Positions 41,273 to 50,837 of a DNA stretch of 64,000 nucleotides are shown one piece after another; positions within the stretch are counted from its first letter, which is position 1, and every line of letters starts with the position of its first letter. The stretch covers positions 1,302,001 through 1,366,000 of the forward strand of contig CAXXKC010000002.1 of NCBI GenBank assembly GCA_963674835.2, in the 5' to 3' direction. The notes below the pieces were generated by a model. The model saw nothing but the letters and a program-made list of their open reading frames with translations. It did not search any database and was not told where the DNA came from. The position numbers and the translations under genes were made by a program. The DNA comes from G963674835 sp963674835. Its GTDB lineage: Bacteria; Planctomycetota; Planctomycetia; Pirellulales; Thermoguttaceae.

Positions 41273-44200
41273 ATGAAGACGGTGAATCCGCAGTGGTACA
41301 AGGAAGCGGTGGTCTATCAACTTCACGTGCGTGCGTTTTTCGACGCGGACGGCGACGGCATCGGGGATTTTACGGGTTTGACCCGAAAACTGGATTACCT
41401 CCAGGAGCTGGGAGTCACGGCGCTGTGGCTGCTGCCGTTCTATCCGTCGCCGCTGAAGGACGACGGCTACGACATCGCCGACTATCGAAACGTTCATCCA
41501 CACTATGGGTCGCTGCGCGACTTCAAAACGTTTCTGCGAGAGGCGCATCGGCGCGGGCTGCGGGTGATTACCGAGCTGGTGCTGAACCACACCTCGGACC
41601 AGCATCCGTGGTTCCGTCGTGCACGGCGCGCACCGCCGGGAAACCGTTGGCGAGACTTCTACGTGTGGAATGATTCGCCGGAACGGTATCGGGATGCGCG
41701 GATCATCTTCAAGGATTTCGAGGCGTCGAACTGGTCGTACGACCCGGTAGCCCACGCCTATTACTGGCACCGTTTCTACTCGCATCAGCCGGATTTGAAT
41801 TTCGACAGCGCCGAGGTGCGGCGGGCCATGTTCCAGGTATTGGATCATTGGCTGGCGATGGGAGTCGACGGCCTGCGGCTCGACGCCGTGCCCTACCTGT
41901 ACGAGCGCGAGGGGACGAACTGCGAAAACCTGGTGGAAACGCACGAGTTCTTGAAGAAGCTGCGGGCGCACGTCGACGGGCATTTTCAGGGGCGCATGCT
42001 TCTGGCCGAGGCGAACCAGTGGCCGGAAGACGCCGCGGCCTACTTCGGAGCGGGGGACGAGTGCCATGCGGCGTTTCACTTCCCGCTGATGCCGCGGCTG
42101 TACATGGCGGTGCACATGGAGGACCGTTTTCCGATTATCGACATTCTGCAACAGACGCCGGACATTCCGGAGAACTGCCAGTGGCTGGTGTTCCTGCGGA
42201 ATCACGACGAGTTGACGCTGGAAATGGTCAGCGAGGAAGAACGGAGCTACATGTACCGCGTGTACGCCCGCGATCCGCAGGCGCGGATCAACCTGGGTAT
42301 CCGGCGGCGTTTGTCCCCATTGCTCGGAAACAACCGCCGTAAGATCGAGCTGTTGAACGGGCTGCTGTTGTCGTTGCCCGGGACGCCGGTGATCTACTAC
42401 GGCGACGAAATCGGGATGGGGGACAACATCTATCTGGGCGACCGCAACGGCGTGCGGACCCCGATGCAGTGGAGCGCCGATCGGAACGCGGGTTTCTCGC
42501 TGGCCAATCCGCAGCAGTTGTACCTGCCGCCGATCATCGACTACGAGTATCACTACGAGACCGTAAACGTACAGAACCAACGGAACAATCCACATTCACT
42601 GTTGTCGTGGATGAAGCGGCTGATCGGGCTGCGGCAGCAATCCCCGGCGCTGATGCGAGGTTCGCTCGAATTTCTCACTCCGGAAAACTCCAAGGTGTTG
42701 GCGTTTCTCCGGCGAAGCGGCGACGAGTGCGTGCTGGTCGTGGCGAACTTGTGCCGATTCGCACAGTTCGTGGAACTCGACCTGTCGGAATTCGAGGGAT
42801 GGACCCCGGTGGAGCTGTTCGGGCAGGTGCAGTTTCCGCGGATAGGGGAGTTGCCGTACCTGCTGACGCTGGCGCCGCATACGTTCTTCTGGATGGCGCT
42901 GCAGAATCCGGCCAGCGTGGGTGGTCGAGCGGGAGACGGCGGCTGGGCCGGACAGGAAGCTCAGCTTCCGACGCTGGAGGTGTCGGGCGATTGGGACCGC
43001 GTGTTTCACGGCAGCAATCGGCATGCGCTGGAGCGGCTGCTACCGTCGTTTCTGAAGAGTCGACCTTGGTTCGACCGCAAGGGGCACAGGATACGATCGG
43101 CGCGGATCGGAGAGGCGATTCCGCTGCGGCATCTGGCGGAACGACCAGAGGTCTACCTGCTGATGGTGACCGTGGAGTACGTCGACGCGGAATCGGAGTC
43201 GTACGTGATTCCGCTGGGATTCGGCAACGAAGAACCAGCACCGGTGCCCGATGGGTGGGGAGGAACGGCGGCATTGGCGCGCCTGCAGGTCGAGCGGCGC
43301 GAGTTGCGCGTGCCAGGGGTCCTGTTCGACGCGTTTGGAAGCGAGCCGTTCAGCAAGGCGATGCTGGAGGTGATCGGGTCACGCCGTGTCTTACAGGGCT
43401 GGACGGGCAAGATGACGGGCCGGCCCTACGGTGTGTTTCGCCGAATTCGCGGGCTCGGCAACGAGCCGCTGGAGATCGGGCTGATGCCCGATGGTCGGGC
43501 GAACAGTTCGGTATCGTTGAACAACCGATTCATGCTGAAGATCTTCCGGCGAGTGGAGGAAGGGGTCCACCCGGAGGTGGAGATGCTGAGATATCTGACG
43601 GAGCGTCAGGCGTTTTCGCACATTCCGCCGCTGGAGGGCCTGATCGAGTATCGGGCAGACCACAACCAGCAGTCGTCGTTGGCCGTGCTGCAGGGATTCG
43701 TCGATAACCAGGGGAGCGCGTGGGACCATGCGATGAGTTGCCTGGCCGGGTATTTCGAGCGGCTGATGGCGGATATGCCGGCCGCGAGGATGCCCCCGGA
43801 GCCGCTGCCGCAGAAGTCGCTGGTGGACCTCACCGAGGTGGAGGTGCCCGAGGCAACGCGGCGCTTGTTCGGCGGTTTTCTGGAGTCCATGGAGTTGCTG
43901 GGGCGGCGGACGGCGGAACTGCACACGGCCCTGAGCAACGAGATCGAGGACCCGGCGTTTGCCAGCGAGGCGTTCTCGCGGCTGTACCAGCGGTCGCTGT
44001 ACCAGGTCATCCGAGGCCAGGCCGGGCGCAGTCTGCAACTCCTCCGCCGCCGGTTGGATATGCTCTCGGAGGAAGCTCGCGAGGACGCGACGGAGTTGTT
44101 GGCACGGCACAACGAGGTGGCGGAGCGGCTACAGGCGATTATCCGTCGTGGCATCAGTGCCGTGCGGACGCGCTGTCACGGAAACTATCAACTGTCGCAA

Positions 44201-44635
44201 GTGCTTTATACGGGCAGTGACTTCGTGATCGTCGATTTTGACGGCGAGCCGGGACGCGCGGTCGGTGAGCGCCGGATCAAGGCATCGCCGCTGAGGGACG
44301 TGGCGAGCATGCTCCGGTCGTTCGAGTATGTGTGCCACAGTGCGATGGAGGACCAGTTCGCCAACGTGGTGGTCGCCGCCGAGGACCGTGCGGTGTTGGA
44401 CGATTGGCAACGGTTTTGGGTGACCTGGAGCGGCGCCGCGTTCTTGCGATCCTACCTGGCGGTTTCGGGGGAGGCGGCGTTTGTGCCGAAGCCGCATGAG
44501 GCGATCCAGACGCTCCTGGATACTTGTCTTCTGGAAAGGGCGCTGCAAGAGTTGAAGCATGAGTTGATGAACCGGCCTGGGTGGGTCCATATCCCCTTGA
44601 AGGGAATCCTGGGGTTGCTAGACTCAGCAAGGTAG
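41273..44635 (+). CDS. treS: trehalose synthase (maltose isomerase) fused to maltokinase-like domain
   Basis: 1,120 residues in two parts. Residues 1-545 are GH13 trehalose synthase, which interconverts maltose and trehalose: 'YKEAVVYQLHVRAFFDADGD', nucleophile in 'VDGLRLDAVPYLYEREG', acid/base in 'LLAEANQWPEDAAAYFG', and 'FLRNHDELTLEMV'. Residues about 580-1110 are the maltokinase-like (Pep2/Mak) part found in many such fusions, which normally makes maltose 1-phosphate from maltose and ATP. Here the kinase loop usually written HGDYHLGQ reads 'HGNYQLSQ' (H969-N971), with the catalytic Asp changed to Asn, while 'VIVDFDGEPG' and 'SPLRDVASMLRSFEYV' are kept. Kinase activity is therefore doubtful. 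It lies 9 bases after glgX. Confidence 0.93.
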   Translation: MKTVNPQWYKEAVVYQLHVRAFFDADGDGIGDFTGLTRKLDYLQELGVTALWLLPFYPSPLKDDGYDIADYRNVHPHYGSLRDFKTFLREAHRRGLRVITELVLNHTSDQHPWFRRARRAPPGNRWRDFYVWNDSPERYRDARIIFKDFEASNWSYDPVAHAYYWHRFYSHQPDLNFDSAEVRRAMFQVLDHWLAMGVDGLRLDAVPYLYEREGTNCENLVETHEFLKKLRAHVDGHFQGRMLLAEANQWPEDAAAYFGAGDECHAAFHFPLMPRLYMAVHMEDRFPIIDILQQTPDIPENCQWLVFLRNHDELTLEMVSEEERSYMYRVYARDPQARINLGIRRRLSPLLGNNRRKIELLNGLLLSLPGTPVIYYGDEIGMGDNIYLGDRNGVRTPMQWSADRNAGFSLANPQQLYLPPIIDYEYHYETVNVQNQRNNPHSLLSWMKRLIGLRQQSPALMRGSLEFLTPENSKVLAFLRRSGDECVLVVANLCRFAQFVELDLSEFEGWTPVELFGQVQFPRIGELPYLLTLAPHTFFWMALQNPASVGGRAGDGGWAGQEAQLPTLEVSGDWDRVFHGSNRHALERLLPSFLKSRPWFDRKGHRIRSARIGEAIPLRHLAERPEVYLLMVTVEYVDAESESYVIPLGFGNEEPAPVPDGWGGTAALARLQVERRELRVPGVLFDAFGSEPFSKAMLEVIGSRRVLQGWTGKMTGRPYGVFRRIRGLGNEPLEIGLMPDGRANSSVSLNNRFMLKIFRRVEEGVHPEVEMLRYLTERQAFSHIPPLEGLIEYRADHNQQSSLAVLQGFVDNQGSAWDHAMSCLAGYFERLMADMPAARMPPEPLPQKSLVDLTEVEVPEATRRLFGGFLESMELLGRRTAELHTALSNEIEDPAFASEAFSRLYQRSLYQVIRGQAGRSLQLLRRRLDMLSEEAREDATELLARHNEVAERLQAIIRRGISAVRTRCHGNYQLSQVLYTGSDFVIVDFDGEPGRAVGERRIKASPLRDVASMLRSFEYVCHSAMEDQFANVVVAAEDRAVLDDWQRFWVTWSGAAFLRSYLAVSGEAAFVPKPHEAIQTLLDTCLLERALQELKHELMNRPGWVHIPLKGILGLLDSAR

Positions 44636-44771
44636 GGTCAATAAGGGGTAGGTAATGAGGAATTGGCCGTCGACATGGTCGCCGGCAGTAGGGCAGCGCG
44701 CCGAGGGTTCGGCCACGTTGGCACGCGCGTCGTGTTCGCCGTCGTACGTTCACATGAGGAAAGCAGCCTTG

Positions 44772-46673
44772 ATGAGCAGCAGGTTTACCGAGAACGACAT
44801 CTACCTATTTCGCGAGGGAACGCATCGGAAACTGTACACGAAGATGGGTGCCCACAAGGGATCGGTCGACGGGACCGAAGGGATTCACTTCGCGGTCTGG
44901 GCACCGAACGCAGTACGAGTGTGCGTGATGGGTGACTTCAACGGGTGGTCGAAGACGAGCCATGCGTTGGTCCGGACGGGGGGCGCGGGGATCTGGGAGG
45001 GTTTCTTCGCCGACGCCCAGGTGGGATCGCGATACAAGTACCACATCGTCTCTCGGTTTCGCGATTACCGGGTCGACAAAAGCGATCCGTTCGCGCTGAC
45101 CAGCGAGGAGTCGCCGCAGACGGCATCGATCGTTTGGGATCTGGACTACTCCTGGGGCGACGACGCCTGGATGGCGACACGCCACGGGCGACACGCCGGC
45201 AGCGCGCCGATTTCCATCTACGAGATGCACTTCGGTTCGTGGATGGCGATCTCCAACGGCACGGGGCGGAAGGGATCTTATCGGCAGTTGGCGCCCAAGC
45301 TGGTCGAGTACCTGAAGCGGATGAACTTTACGCACGTGGAGTTTCTGCCGTTGATGGAGCATCCGTTCTACGGTTCCTGGGGGTATCAGACGACGGGCTA
45401 TTTCGCGCCGACGAGCCGCTACGGTACGCCGCAGGACCTGATGTTCCTGATCGACCAACTGCATCAGAACGAGATCGGGGTGATTCTGGACTGGGTGCCT
45501 TCCCACTTCACGAGCGACGAGCACGGACTGGGTTATTTCGACGGGACACACCTGTACGAGCACGCCGACCCCCGGCAACGGGTCCATCCGGACTGGAACA
45601 GCCTGATCTTCAATTACGGGCGGAACGAGGTGCGGTCGTTCCTGCTCTCGAACGCGCTGTTCTGGCTGGACAAGTACCACGTGGACGGTCTGCGGGTGGA
45701 TGCGGTGGCGTCGATGCTCTACCTGGACTACTCGCGAAAGCCGGGGCAGTGGGTTCCGAACCGGTTCGGCGGCCGGGAGCATCTGCAGGCGATCGACCTG
45801 CTGCGGGAGTTCAACGAGGCCGTGTACGAGCAGCACCCAGACGTCTTGACGGTCGCCGAGGAGTCGACGGCGTGGCCGATGGTATCGCGGCCAACCTACG
45901 TGGGCGGGCTGGGGTTCGGATACAAGTGGGACATGGGGTGGATGCACGACACGCTCAAGTACTTGAGCCAGGACCCGGTGCATCGGAAGTACCACCACGA
46001 CGAGATGACGTTTCGCATGCTCTATGCGTTTTCCGAGAACTTCGTGCTGCCCTTGTCGCACGACGAGGTGGTGCACGGCAAGGGTTCCCTGCTGGGGAAG
46101 ATGCCCGGCGACCGTTGGCAGAAATTCGCGAGCTTGCGCGTCTTGCTGGCGTATATGTACTCCCAGGTGGGCAAGAAGTTGCTCTTCATGGGGGGCGAGT
46201 TCGGCCAGTGGCGCGAGTGGAACCACGACGATGTGCTGGACTGGCAGCTCTTGCAGTATCCGGAGCATGCGGGGCTGCAGCGTTTCGTGGAGGACCTGAA
46301 CCGAGCCTATCGGTATACGCCGGCGCTGCACGTGTTCGACAACGATCCGCGAGGGTTCGAGTGGCTGGATCCGCACGACAGCCAGCAGAGCGTGTTCAGT
46401 TATCTGCGCAAGGGATATCCGACCGACGACGACGTGATCGTGGTCTGCAACTTCACGCCGATTCCGCGGGAGAACTACCGCGTGGGCGCGCCGCACGGCG
46501 GGACGTGGCAGGAGATGCTCAACAGCGATGCCACGCTGTACGGCGGCAGCGGCTGGGGGAACATGGGCGGGGTCGAGGCGACGCCGGTGGGTTCGCACGG
46601 CCAGCCGTGTTCGCTCACACTGACGGTGCCGCCGCTGGGCGCAGTGTTTTTGAAAGGGCAGCGGGGTTCGTGA
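44772..46673 (+). CDS. glgB: 1,4-alpha-glucan branching enzyme
   Basis: 633 residues from ATG 44772, which has GAGG about 11 bases upstream and matches the family's usual beginning; the open frame extends upstream without conserved sequence. It makes alpha-1,6 branches in glycogen. CBM48 ('GIHFAVWAPNAVRVCVMGDF') precedes the GH13 barrel: 'GVILDWVPSHFTSDEHGLGY', nucleophile Asp in 'VDGLRVDAVASMLYLDYSR', acid/base Glu in 'TVAEESTAWP' and 'LPLSHDEVVHGKGSLLGKMP', all standard for GlgB. The C-terminal domain ends in 'LTVPPLGAVFLKG'. It lies 136 bases after treS and 80 before malQ. Confidence 0.95.
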   Translation: MSSRFTENDIYLFREGTHRKLYTKMGAHKGSVDGTEGIHFAVWAPNAVRVCVMGDFNGWSKTSHALVRTGGAGIWEGFFADAQVGSRYKYHIVSRFRDYRVDKSDPFALTSEESPQTASIVWDLDYSWGDDAWMATRHGRHAGSAPISIYEMHFGSWMAISNGTGRKGSYRQLAPKLVEYLKRMNFTHVEFLPLMEHPFYGSWGYQTTGYFAPTSRYGTPQDLMFLIDQLHQNEIGVILDWVPSHFTSDEHGLGYFDGTHLYEHADPRQRVHPDWNSLIFNYGRNEVRSFLLSNALFWLDKYHVDGLRVDAVASMLYLDYSRKPGQWVPNRFGGREHLQAIDLLREFNEAVYEQHPDVLTVAEESTAWPMVSRPTYVGGLGFGYKWDMGWMHDTLKYLSQDPVHRKYHHDEMTFRMLYAFSENFVLPLSHDEVVHGKGSLLGKMPGDRWQKFASLRVLLAYMYSQVGKKLLFMGGEFGQWREWNHDDVLDWQLLQYPEHAGLQRFVEDLNRAYRYTPALHVFDNDPRGFEWLDPHDSQQSVFSYLRKGYPTDDDVIVVCNFTPIPRENYRVGAPHGGTWQEMLNSDATLYGGSGWGNMGGVEATPVGSHGQPCSLTLTVPPLGAVFLKGQRGS

Positions 46674-46753
46674 TCGGCGCCGGAGCGACGATGCGCGGGA
46701 TAACTTGAGTGGGTCATCGGACACCGGATGTGCACGTGGACAGGAGGGTTTGG

Positions 46754-48976
46754 ATGGGCAAGGATGGTTTGCGAGAGCTTGCGCGCTATTACGGAATCCA
46801 GACCGAGTATCGTGATGTGAAGGATCGGCGGTGCAGTGCCACGCCGGAGGCCTTGCTGCGAGCCTTGCAAATACTGGGGGCACCGATCGAGCGGCTGGAC
46901 GACGTGGTCGGGGCGCTTCGGACGCGACGGCAGGAGCGCTGGCGCACCATGCTGGAGCCGGTGGCGGTGAAGTGGGACGATCGGCCGTGCCGCGTCCGGA
47001 TTCGCGTGCCCGAGCGGCTGGAAACCGCGACGGCCGTGTTTCGCGTCGAGTTGGAAGAGGGCGAGACTTGGGAGTCGGTGCATCCGTTGCTGGATGTGGC
47101 TACCGTGCGCCGCTGCCGTGTGGAAGGCGAGGACTACCTGGCGAAGGATTGGGTCATTGCCCGGCAGCTACCGTGGGGATACCACCGGCTGACCCTGGAA
47201 ATCGAGGGGCATCGCGAGCAGGGGCTGGTCATTGCGGCGCCGCCGGTGGCGTACGCGGAGCCGCCGGGAGGGCAGGAGCGGTTCTGGGGCGTCTTCGTGC
47301 CGCTGTATGCGCTGCACCGCGATTCGAGCTGGGGCGCGGGCGATTTCTCGGACCTGGAAGTGCTCATGCGGTGGGTCGCCGAGCAAGGCGGGAGCCTGGT
47401 GGCCACGTTGCCGCTGCTGAGCACGCTGTGGGAGCTCGAAGGCGACCCGAGCCCGTACGCGCCGGCCAGCCGGTTGTTCTGGAACGAGTTCTATTTGGAC
47501 GTGACGCGGACGGCCGAGTATGCGGTGTGTGCGGAGGCGAGATCGATTCTGGAAGGAACCGATCTGACGAAGGGCCAACAGGCGCTGAGGCAGGCGCGGT
47601 TGGTCGACTACACGGGCCAGATGAGGATCAAGCGGCGGGTTCTGGAGGCGTTGGCCCAGCGTTTTTACGAAGGGGGCGACGCGCGGCGAGGGGAATTGGA
47701 ACAGTACTGCCGGGAATGTCCGGACGCGGAGGATTTCGCCCGATTCCGGGCCGTGGGGGAGCGGCAGGGGCACTTCTGGCCGCAATGGCCCGAGCCGCTG
47801 CGCAGCGGGGAGATCGGGCCGGACGACTACGATGAGGGTGTGTACCGGTATCACCTGTACACGCAGTGGCAGATTCAGCAGCAGTTGCGGGCGATGACCG
47901 ACACGGCGAGGGAATCGCAATTGTTGTGGTACTTGGATTTTCCGCTGGGGGTAAACAACGACGGGTACGATGTGTGGCGACGGCGGGACGTGTTTGCACG
48001 GGGAGCGTCGGGCGGGGCGCCGCCAGACGCTTTCTTCACGAAGGGACAGAACTGGGGATTTCCGCCGCTCGACCCACACGCGCTCCGCCGGGACGGCTAC
48101 CGGTACCTGATTTCGGCCCTAGAGCGGCACCTGGCGTATTCGAGCGTGCTGCGGCTGGACCACGTGATGGCGCTGCACCGGCTGTATTGGGTGCCGGAAG
48201 GACTGCCGGCCAGCGAGGGCGTGTACGTGCGTTATCCGCGCGAGGAGCTCTTCGCGATGTTGACGCTCGAGTCGCATCGGCACAAGGCGTGGATCATCGG
48301 GGAGAACCTGGGGACGGTGCCGGAGGTCGTCAACAAGGCGATGGAGGAGCACGGCGTTGGGGATATGTACGTCGTGCAGTACGAGCTGACGCCGAAGCGA
48401 CGTCCGCCGCTGAGGCCGATCTCCAATCGTTGCGTGGTGTCGATGAATACGCACGACATGCCGCCGTTTGCCGCGTACTGGACGGGGCTGGACATCGATG
48501 ACCGCCTAGACCTGGAGCTGCTGGATGAGAGCGAGGCGAGTGTCGCCCGGGATGAGCAGACGGAACTGCGACGAGTGCTGGCCGCATATCTGAACGAGCA
48601 GGGGCTGCTTTCGCAGAGGAATCTGGAGCCGGAGGCGGTGCTGGAGGCGTGTCTGGCAATACTCGGGTCGAGCGAAGCTCCGATGGTGCTGGTGAACCTG
48701 GAAGACCTGTGGCAGGAAACATTGCCTCAGAATACGCCGGGGACGCGAGCGGAGCGTCCGAACTGGCGGCGGAAGGCTCGCTACAGTTTCGAGACGTTCT
48801 GCAAGCTGCCCAGCGTGTTGCGGATGCTCGATACGCTGAACCAGGCGCGGGCGAGGAAGGTGGCCGGGCCGTCGCCGGACATAGCGACGCCCGATGCGGT
48901 CGAGCGTGACGACGCGATGGGGGCCGATTCGGAGAAAGTGTGGGAAATTGGAGACGTCGATGAGCGAAATTGGTGA
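46754..48976 (+). CDS. malQ: 4-alpha-glucanotransferase (amylomaltase)
   Basis: 740 residues. AGGAGG six bases before ATG 46754 decides the start; a GTG at 46709 in frame has none. The enzyme transfers maltodextrin segments and releases glucose, processing the oligosaccharides left by debranching. Residues about 1-190 are the N-terminal extension seen in E. coli-type MalQ; then the GH77 barrel: 'FWGVFVPLYALHRDSSWGAG', nucleophile in 'VLRLDHVMALHRLYWVPEG', acid/base in 'IIGENLGTVPEVVNKAM', and 'NTHDMPPFAAYW'. Its last 17 bases overlap treZ. Confidence 0.94.
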   Translation: MGKDGLRELARYYGIQTEYRDVKDRRCSATPEALLRALQILGAPIERLDDVVGALRTRRQERWRTMLEPVAVKWDDRPCRVRIRVPERLETATAVFRVELEEGETWESVHPLLDVATVRRCRVEGEDYLAKDWVIARQLPWGYHRLTLEIEGHREQGLVIAAPPVAYAEPPGGQERFWGVFVPLYALHRDSSWGAGDFSDLEVLMRWVAEQGGSLVATLPLLSTLWELEGDPSPYAPASRLFWNEFYLDVTRTAEYAVCAEARSILEGTDLTKGQQALRQARLVDYTGQMRIKRRVLEALAQRFYEGGDARRGELEQYCRECPDAEDFARFRAVGERQGHFWPQWPEPLRSGEIGPDDYDEGVYRYHLYTQWQIQQQLRAMTDTARESQLLWYLDFPLGVNNDGYDVWRRRDVFARGASGGAPPDAFFTKGQNWGFPPLDPHALRRDGYRYLISALERHLAYSSVLRLDHVMALHRLYWVPEGLPASEGVYVRYPREELFAMLTLESHRHKAWIIGENLGTVPEVVNKAMEEHGVGDMYVVQYELTPKRRPPLRPISNRCVVSMNTHDMPPFAAYWTGLDIDDRLDLELLDESEASVARDEQTELRRVLAAYLNEQGLLSQRNLEPEAVLEACLAILGSSEAPMVLVNLEDLWQETLPQNTPGTRAERPNWRRKARYSFETFCKLPSVLRMLDTLNQARARKVAGPSPDIATPDAVERDDAMGADSEKVWEIGDVDERNW

Positions 48977-50837
48977 GCGTGTGGAGCCCGACCGGCGGTC
49001 GCAGGGCGTATTCCGCGAGGAAGGCGGAAATGCGCTCTGGCGGGTCTGGGCACCGCGGTGCAAGGAGGTCTCGCTGGTTACGCTGTCGGGCGGCCAGCGG
49101 AGCGAGACGCCGATGGTGGCGGAAGGGTATGGATACTACACGGCGCGGCGAAGCGATGTGGCCGAGGGACTTCGCTATGCGTACCGGCTGGACGGCGGAG
49201 GCGAGTATCCGGATCCGGTGTCCCGGTGGCAGCCGCAGGGAGTGCATCGCCCTTCGGCAGTCTTCTTTGCCGAGGATTTCAAGTGGTCGGACCAGTCGTG
49301 GCGCGGCGTCGGGCTCGATGAGTTGGCAATCTACGAGTTGCACGTGGGGACCTTCACGCCGGAGGGGACGTTCGAGGCGATCATCGGGCGGTTGCCGGAA
49401 TTGGTGGACCTGGGCGTGACGGCGATCGAGCTGATGCCGGTGGCGCAGTTCGCCGGGGAACGCAACTGGGGCTACGACGGGGTGCATCCGTTCGCCACGC
49501 AGAACAGTTACGGCGGGCCTAGGGAGCTCCTACGGCTGGTCGATGCGGCGCATCGGGCGGGCATGGCCGTGTTGCTGGACGTGGTCTACAACCACTTGGG
49601 ACCGGAGGGGAACTACTTCGATCAGTTCGGGGAGTACTTTACAGACCGGTATCGGACGCCGTGGGGCAAGGCGATCAACTTCGACGGGCCGGGGAGCGAC
49701 GTGGTGCGGCAGGTGGTCATCGACAACGCCTGCATGTGGGTGCGCGATTTCCACATGGACGGGCTGAGGCTGGACGCGGTGCACGCGATCTTCGACTTCA
49801 GCGCGTATCACGTTCTGGCCGAGCTGAAGGCGGCGGTCGAAGTGGAAGCAACGCGGGCAGGGCGGACGGTGCACGTGATCGCAGAAAGCGATCTGAACGA
49901 CGTGCGACTCGTCCAACGTCCCGAGCGGGGCGGATTCGGCCTGGACGGGTGCTGGAGCGACGATTTTCACCATAGCGTTCACTCGCTCCTAACAGGCGAG
50001 CAGGACGGATACTATGCCGACTTCGGCCGGCCGGAGCACCTGGCGAAGGCGTACAACGACGTCTTCGTGTACGACGGGTGTTACAGTCCTTATCGGCGGC
50101 GGCGCCAGGGCAACGGAGTGGGCAAGACAGACCGGTCGCGGTTCGTGGTCTGCGCGCATAACCACGACCAGGTGGGCAATCGCATGCAGGGAGACCGCAT
50201 GGGCAGCCGTCTTCCGGCCGAGGCCCGGCGACTGGCGGCAGCGCTGGTTCTGTTGTCGCCCTGCACGCCGCTGGTGTTCATGGGCGAGGAGTACGGAGAG
50301 ACGCGGCCGTTTCCGTTCTTCTGCTCGTTCGGCGACCCGGACCTCGTCGAGGCCGTGCGACGGGGGCGGCGGGAGGAATTCGCTGAGTTGGAGTTTGAGT
50401 GGGGCATGGAGGTTCCGGATCCGCAGGACCCGGCGACGTTCGCCGCGGCAAAGCTCCAGTGGGCGTGGCCGGAGGGGAGCGAGCAGGCCAAGTTGCGGAG
50501 GCTTTACGGAGATTTGCTGGCGGCGCGGCGACGGTGGCCGGCGCTGGTCGATCGGCAGCATACGGTCGCCCGGCTGGCTGGAGGGAACGAGGCAGCCGGG
50601 ACGGCCAAAGACCCTCCGTTGCTGATCGTCCGGCGGGGCAAGGAAGAGGAGTTGATCGCGTGCGCGAACCTGACGTCGCAGGCAGAGGAGTCGCCGGTCC
50701 TCGATTTGGGCGATCGGCGCTTGTTGTTCAGTACCGAGGATGCCCGTTACGGCGGGAGTCGCGGCAGGGAGGAGCCACCGCGGCGGCTGCATCCTTATGA
50801 ACTGGTCGTGTTTGGAAAAGCGGAGTGGGTGAAATGA
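48960..50837 (+). CDS. treZ: malto-oligosyltrehalose trehalohydrolase
   Basis: 625 residues; the start at 48960 lies inside malQ and has GGAG six bases upstream. TreZ cuts trehalose from the trehalosyl end of the product made by TreY. CBM48-like N-terminus ('NALWRVWAPRCKEVSLVTL'), then the GH13 barrel: 'FAGERNWGYDGVHPFATQNS', 'LLDVVYNHLGPEGNYFDQFG', nucleophile in 'MDGLRLDAVHAIFDFS', acid/base in 'VIAESDLNDVRLV' and 'CAHNHDQVGNRMQGDR'. 'PLVFMGEEYGETRPFPFFC' is typical of TreZ. It ends in an ATGA overlap with treY, so the pair is translated together. Confidence 0.95.
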   Translation: MSEIGERVEPDRRSQGVFREEGGNALWRVWAPRCKEVSLVTLSGGQRSETPMVAEGYGYYTARRSDVAEGLRYAYRLDGGGEYPDPVSRWQPQGVHRPSAVFFAEDFKWSDQSWRGVGLDELAIYELHVGTFTPEGTFEAIIGRLPELVDLGVTAIELMPVAQFAGERNWGYDGVHPFATQNSYGGPRELLRLVDAAHRAGMAVLLDVVYNHLGPEGNYFDQFGEYFTDRYRTPWGKAINFDGPGSDVVRQVVIDNACMWVRDFHMDGLRLDAVHAIFDFSAYHVLAELKAAVEVEATRAGRTVHVIAESDLNDVRLVQRPERGGFGLDGCWSDDFHHSVHSLLTGEQDGYYADFGRPEHLAKAYNDVFVYDGCYSPYRRRRQGNGVGKTDRSRFVVCAHNHDQVGNRMQGDRMGSRLPAEARRLAAALVLLSPCTPLVFMGEEYGETRPFPFFCSFGDPDLVEAVRRGRREEFAELEFEWGMEVPDPQDPATFAAAKLQWAWPEGSEQAKLRRLYGDLLAARRRWPALVDRQHTVARLAGGNEAAGTAKDPPLLIVRRGKEEELIACANLTSQAEESPVLDLGDRRLLFSTEDARYGGSRGREEPPRRLHPYELVVFGKAEWVK

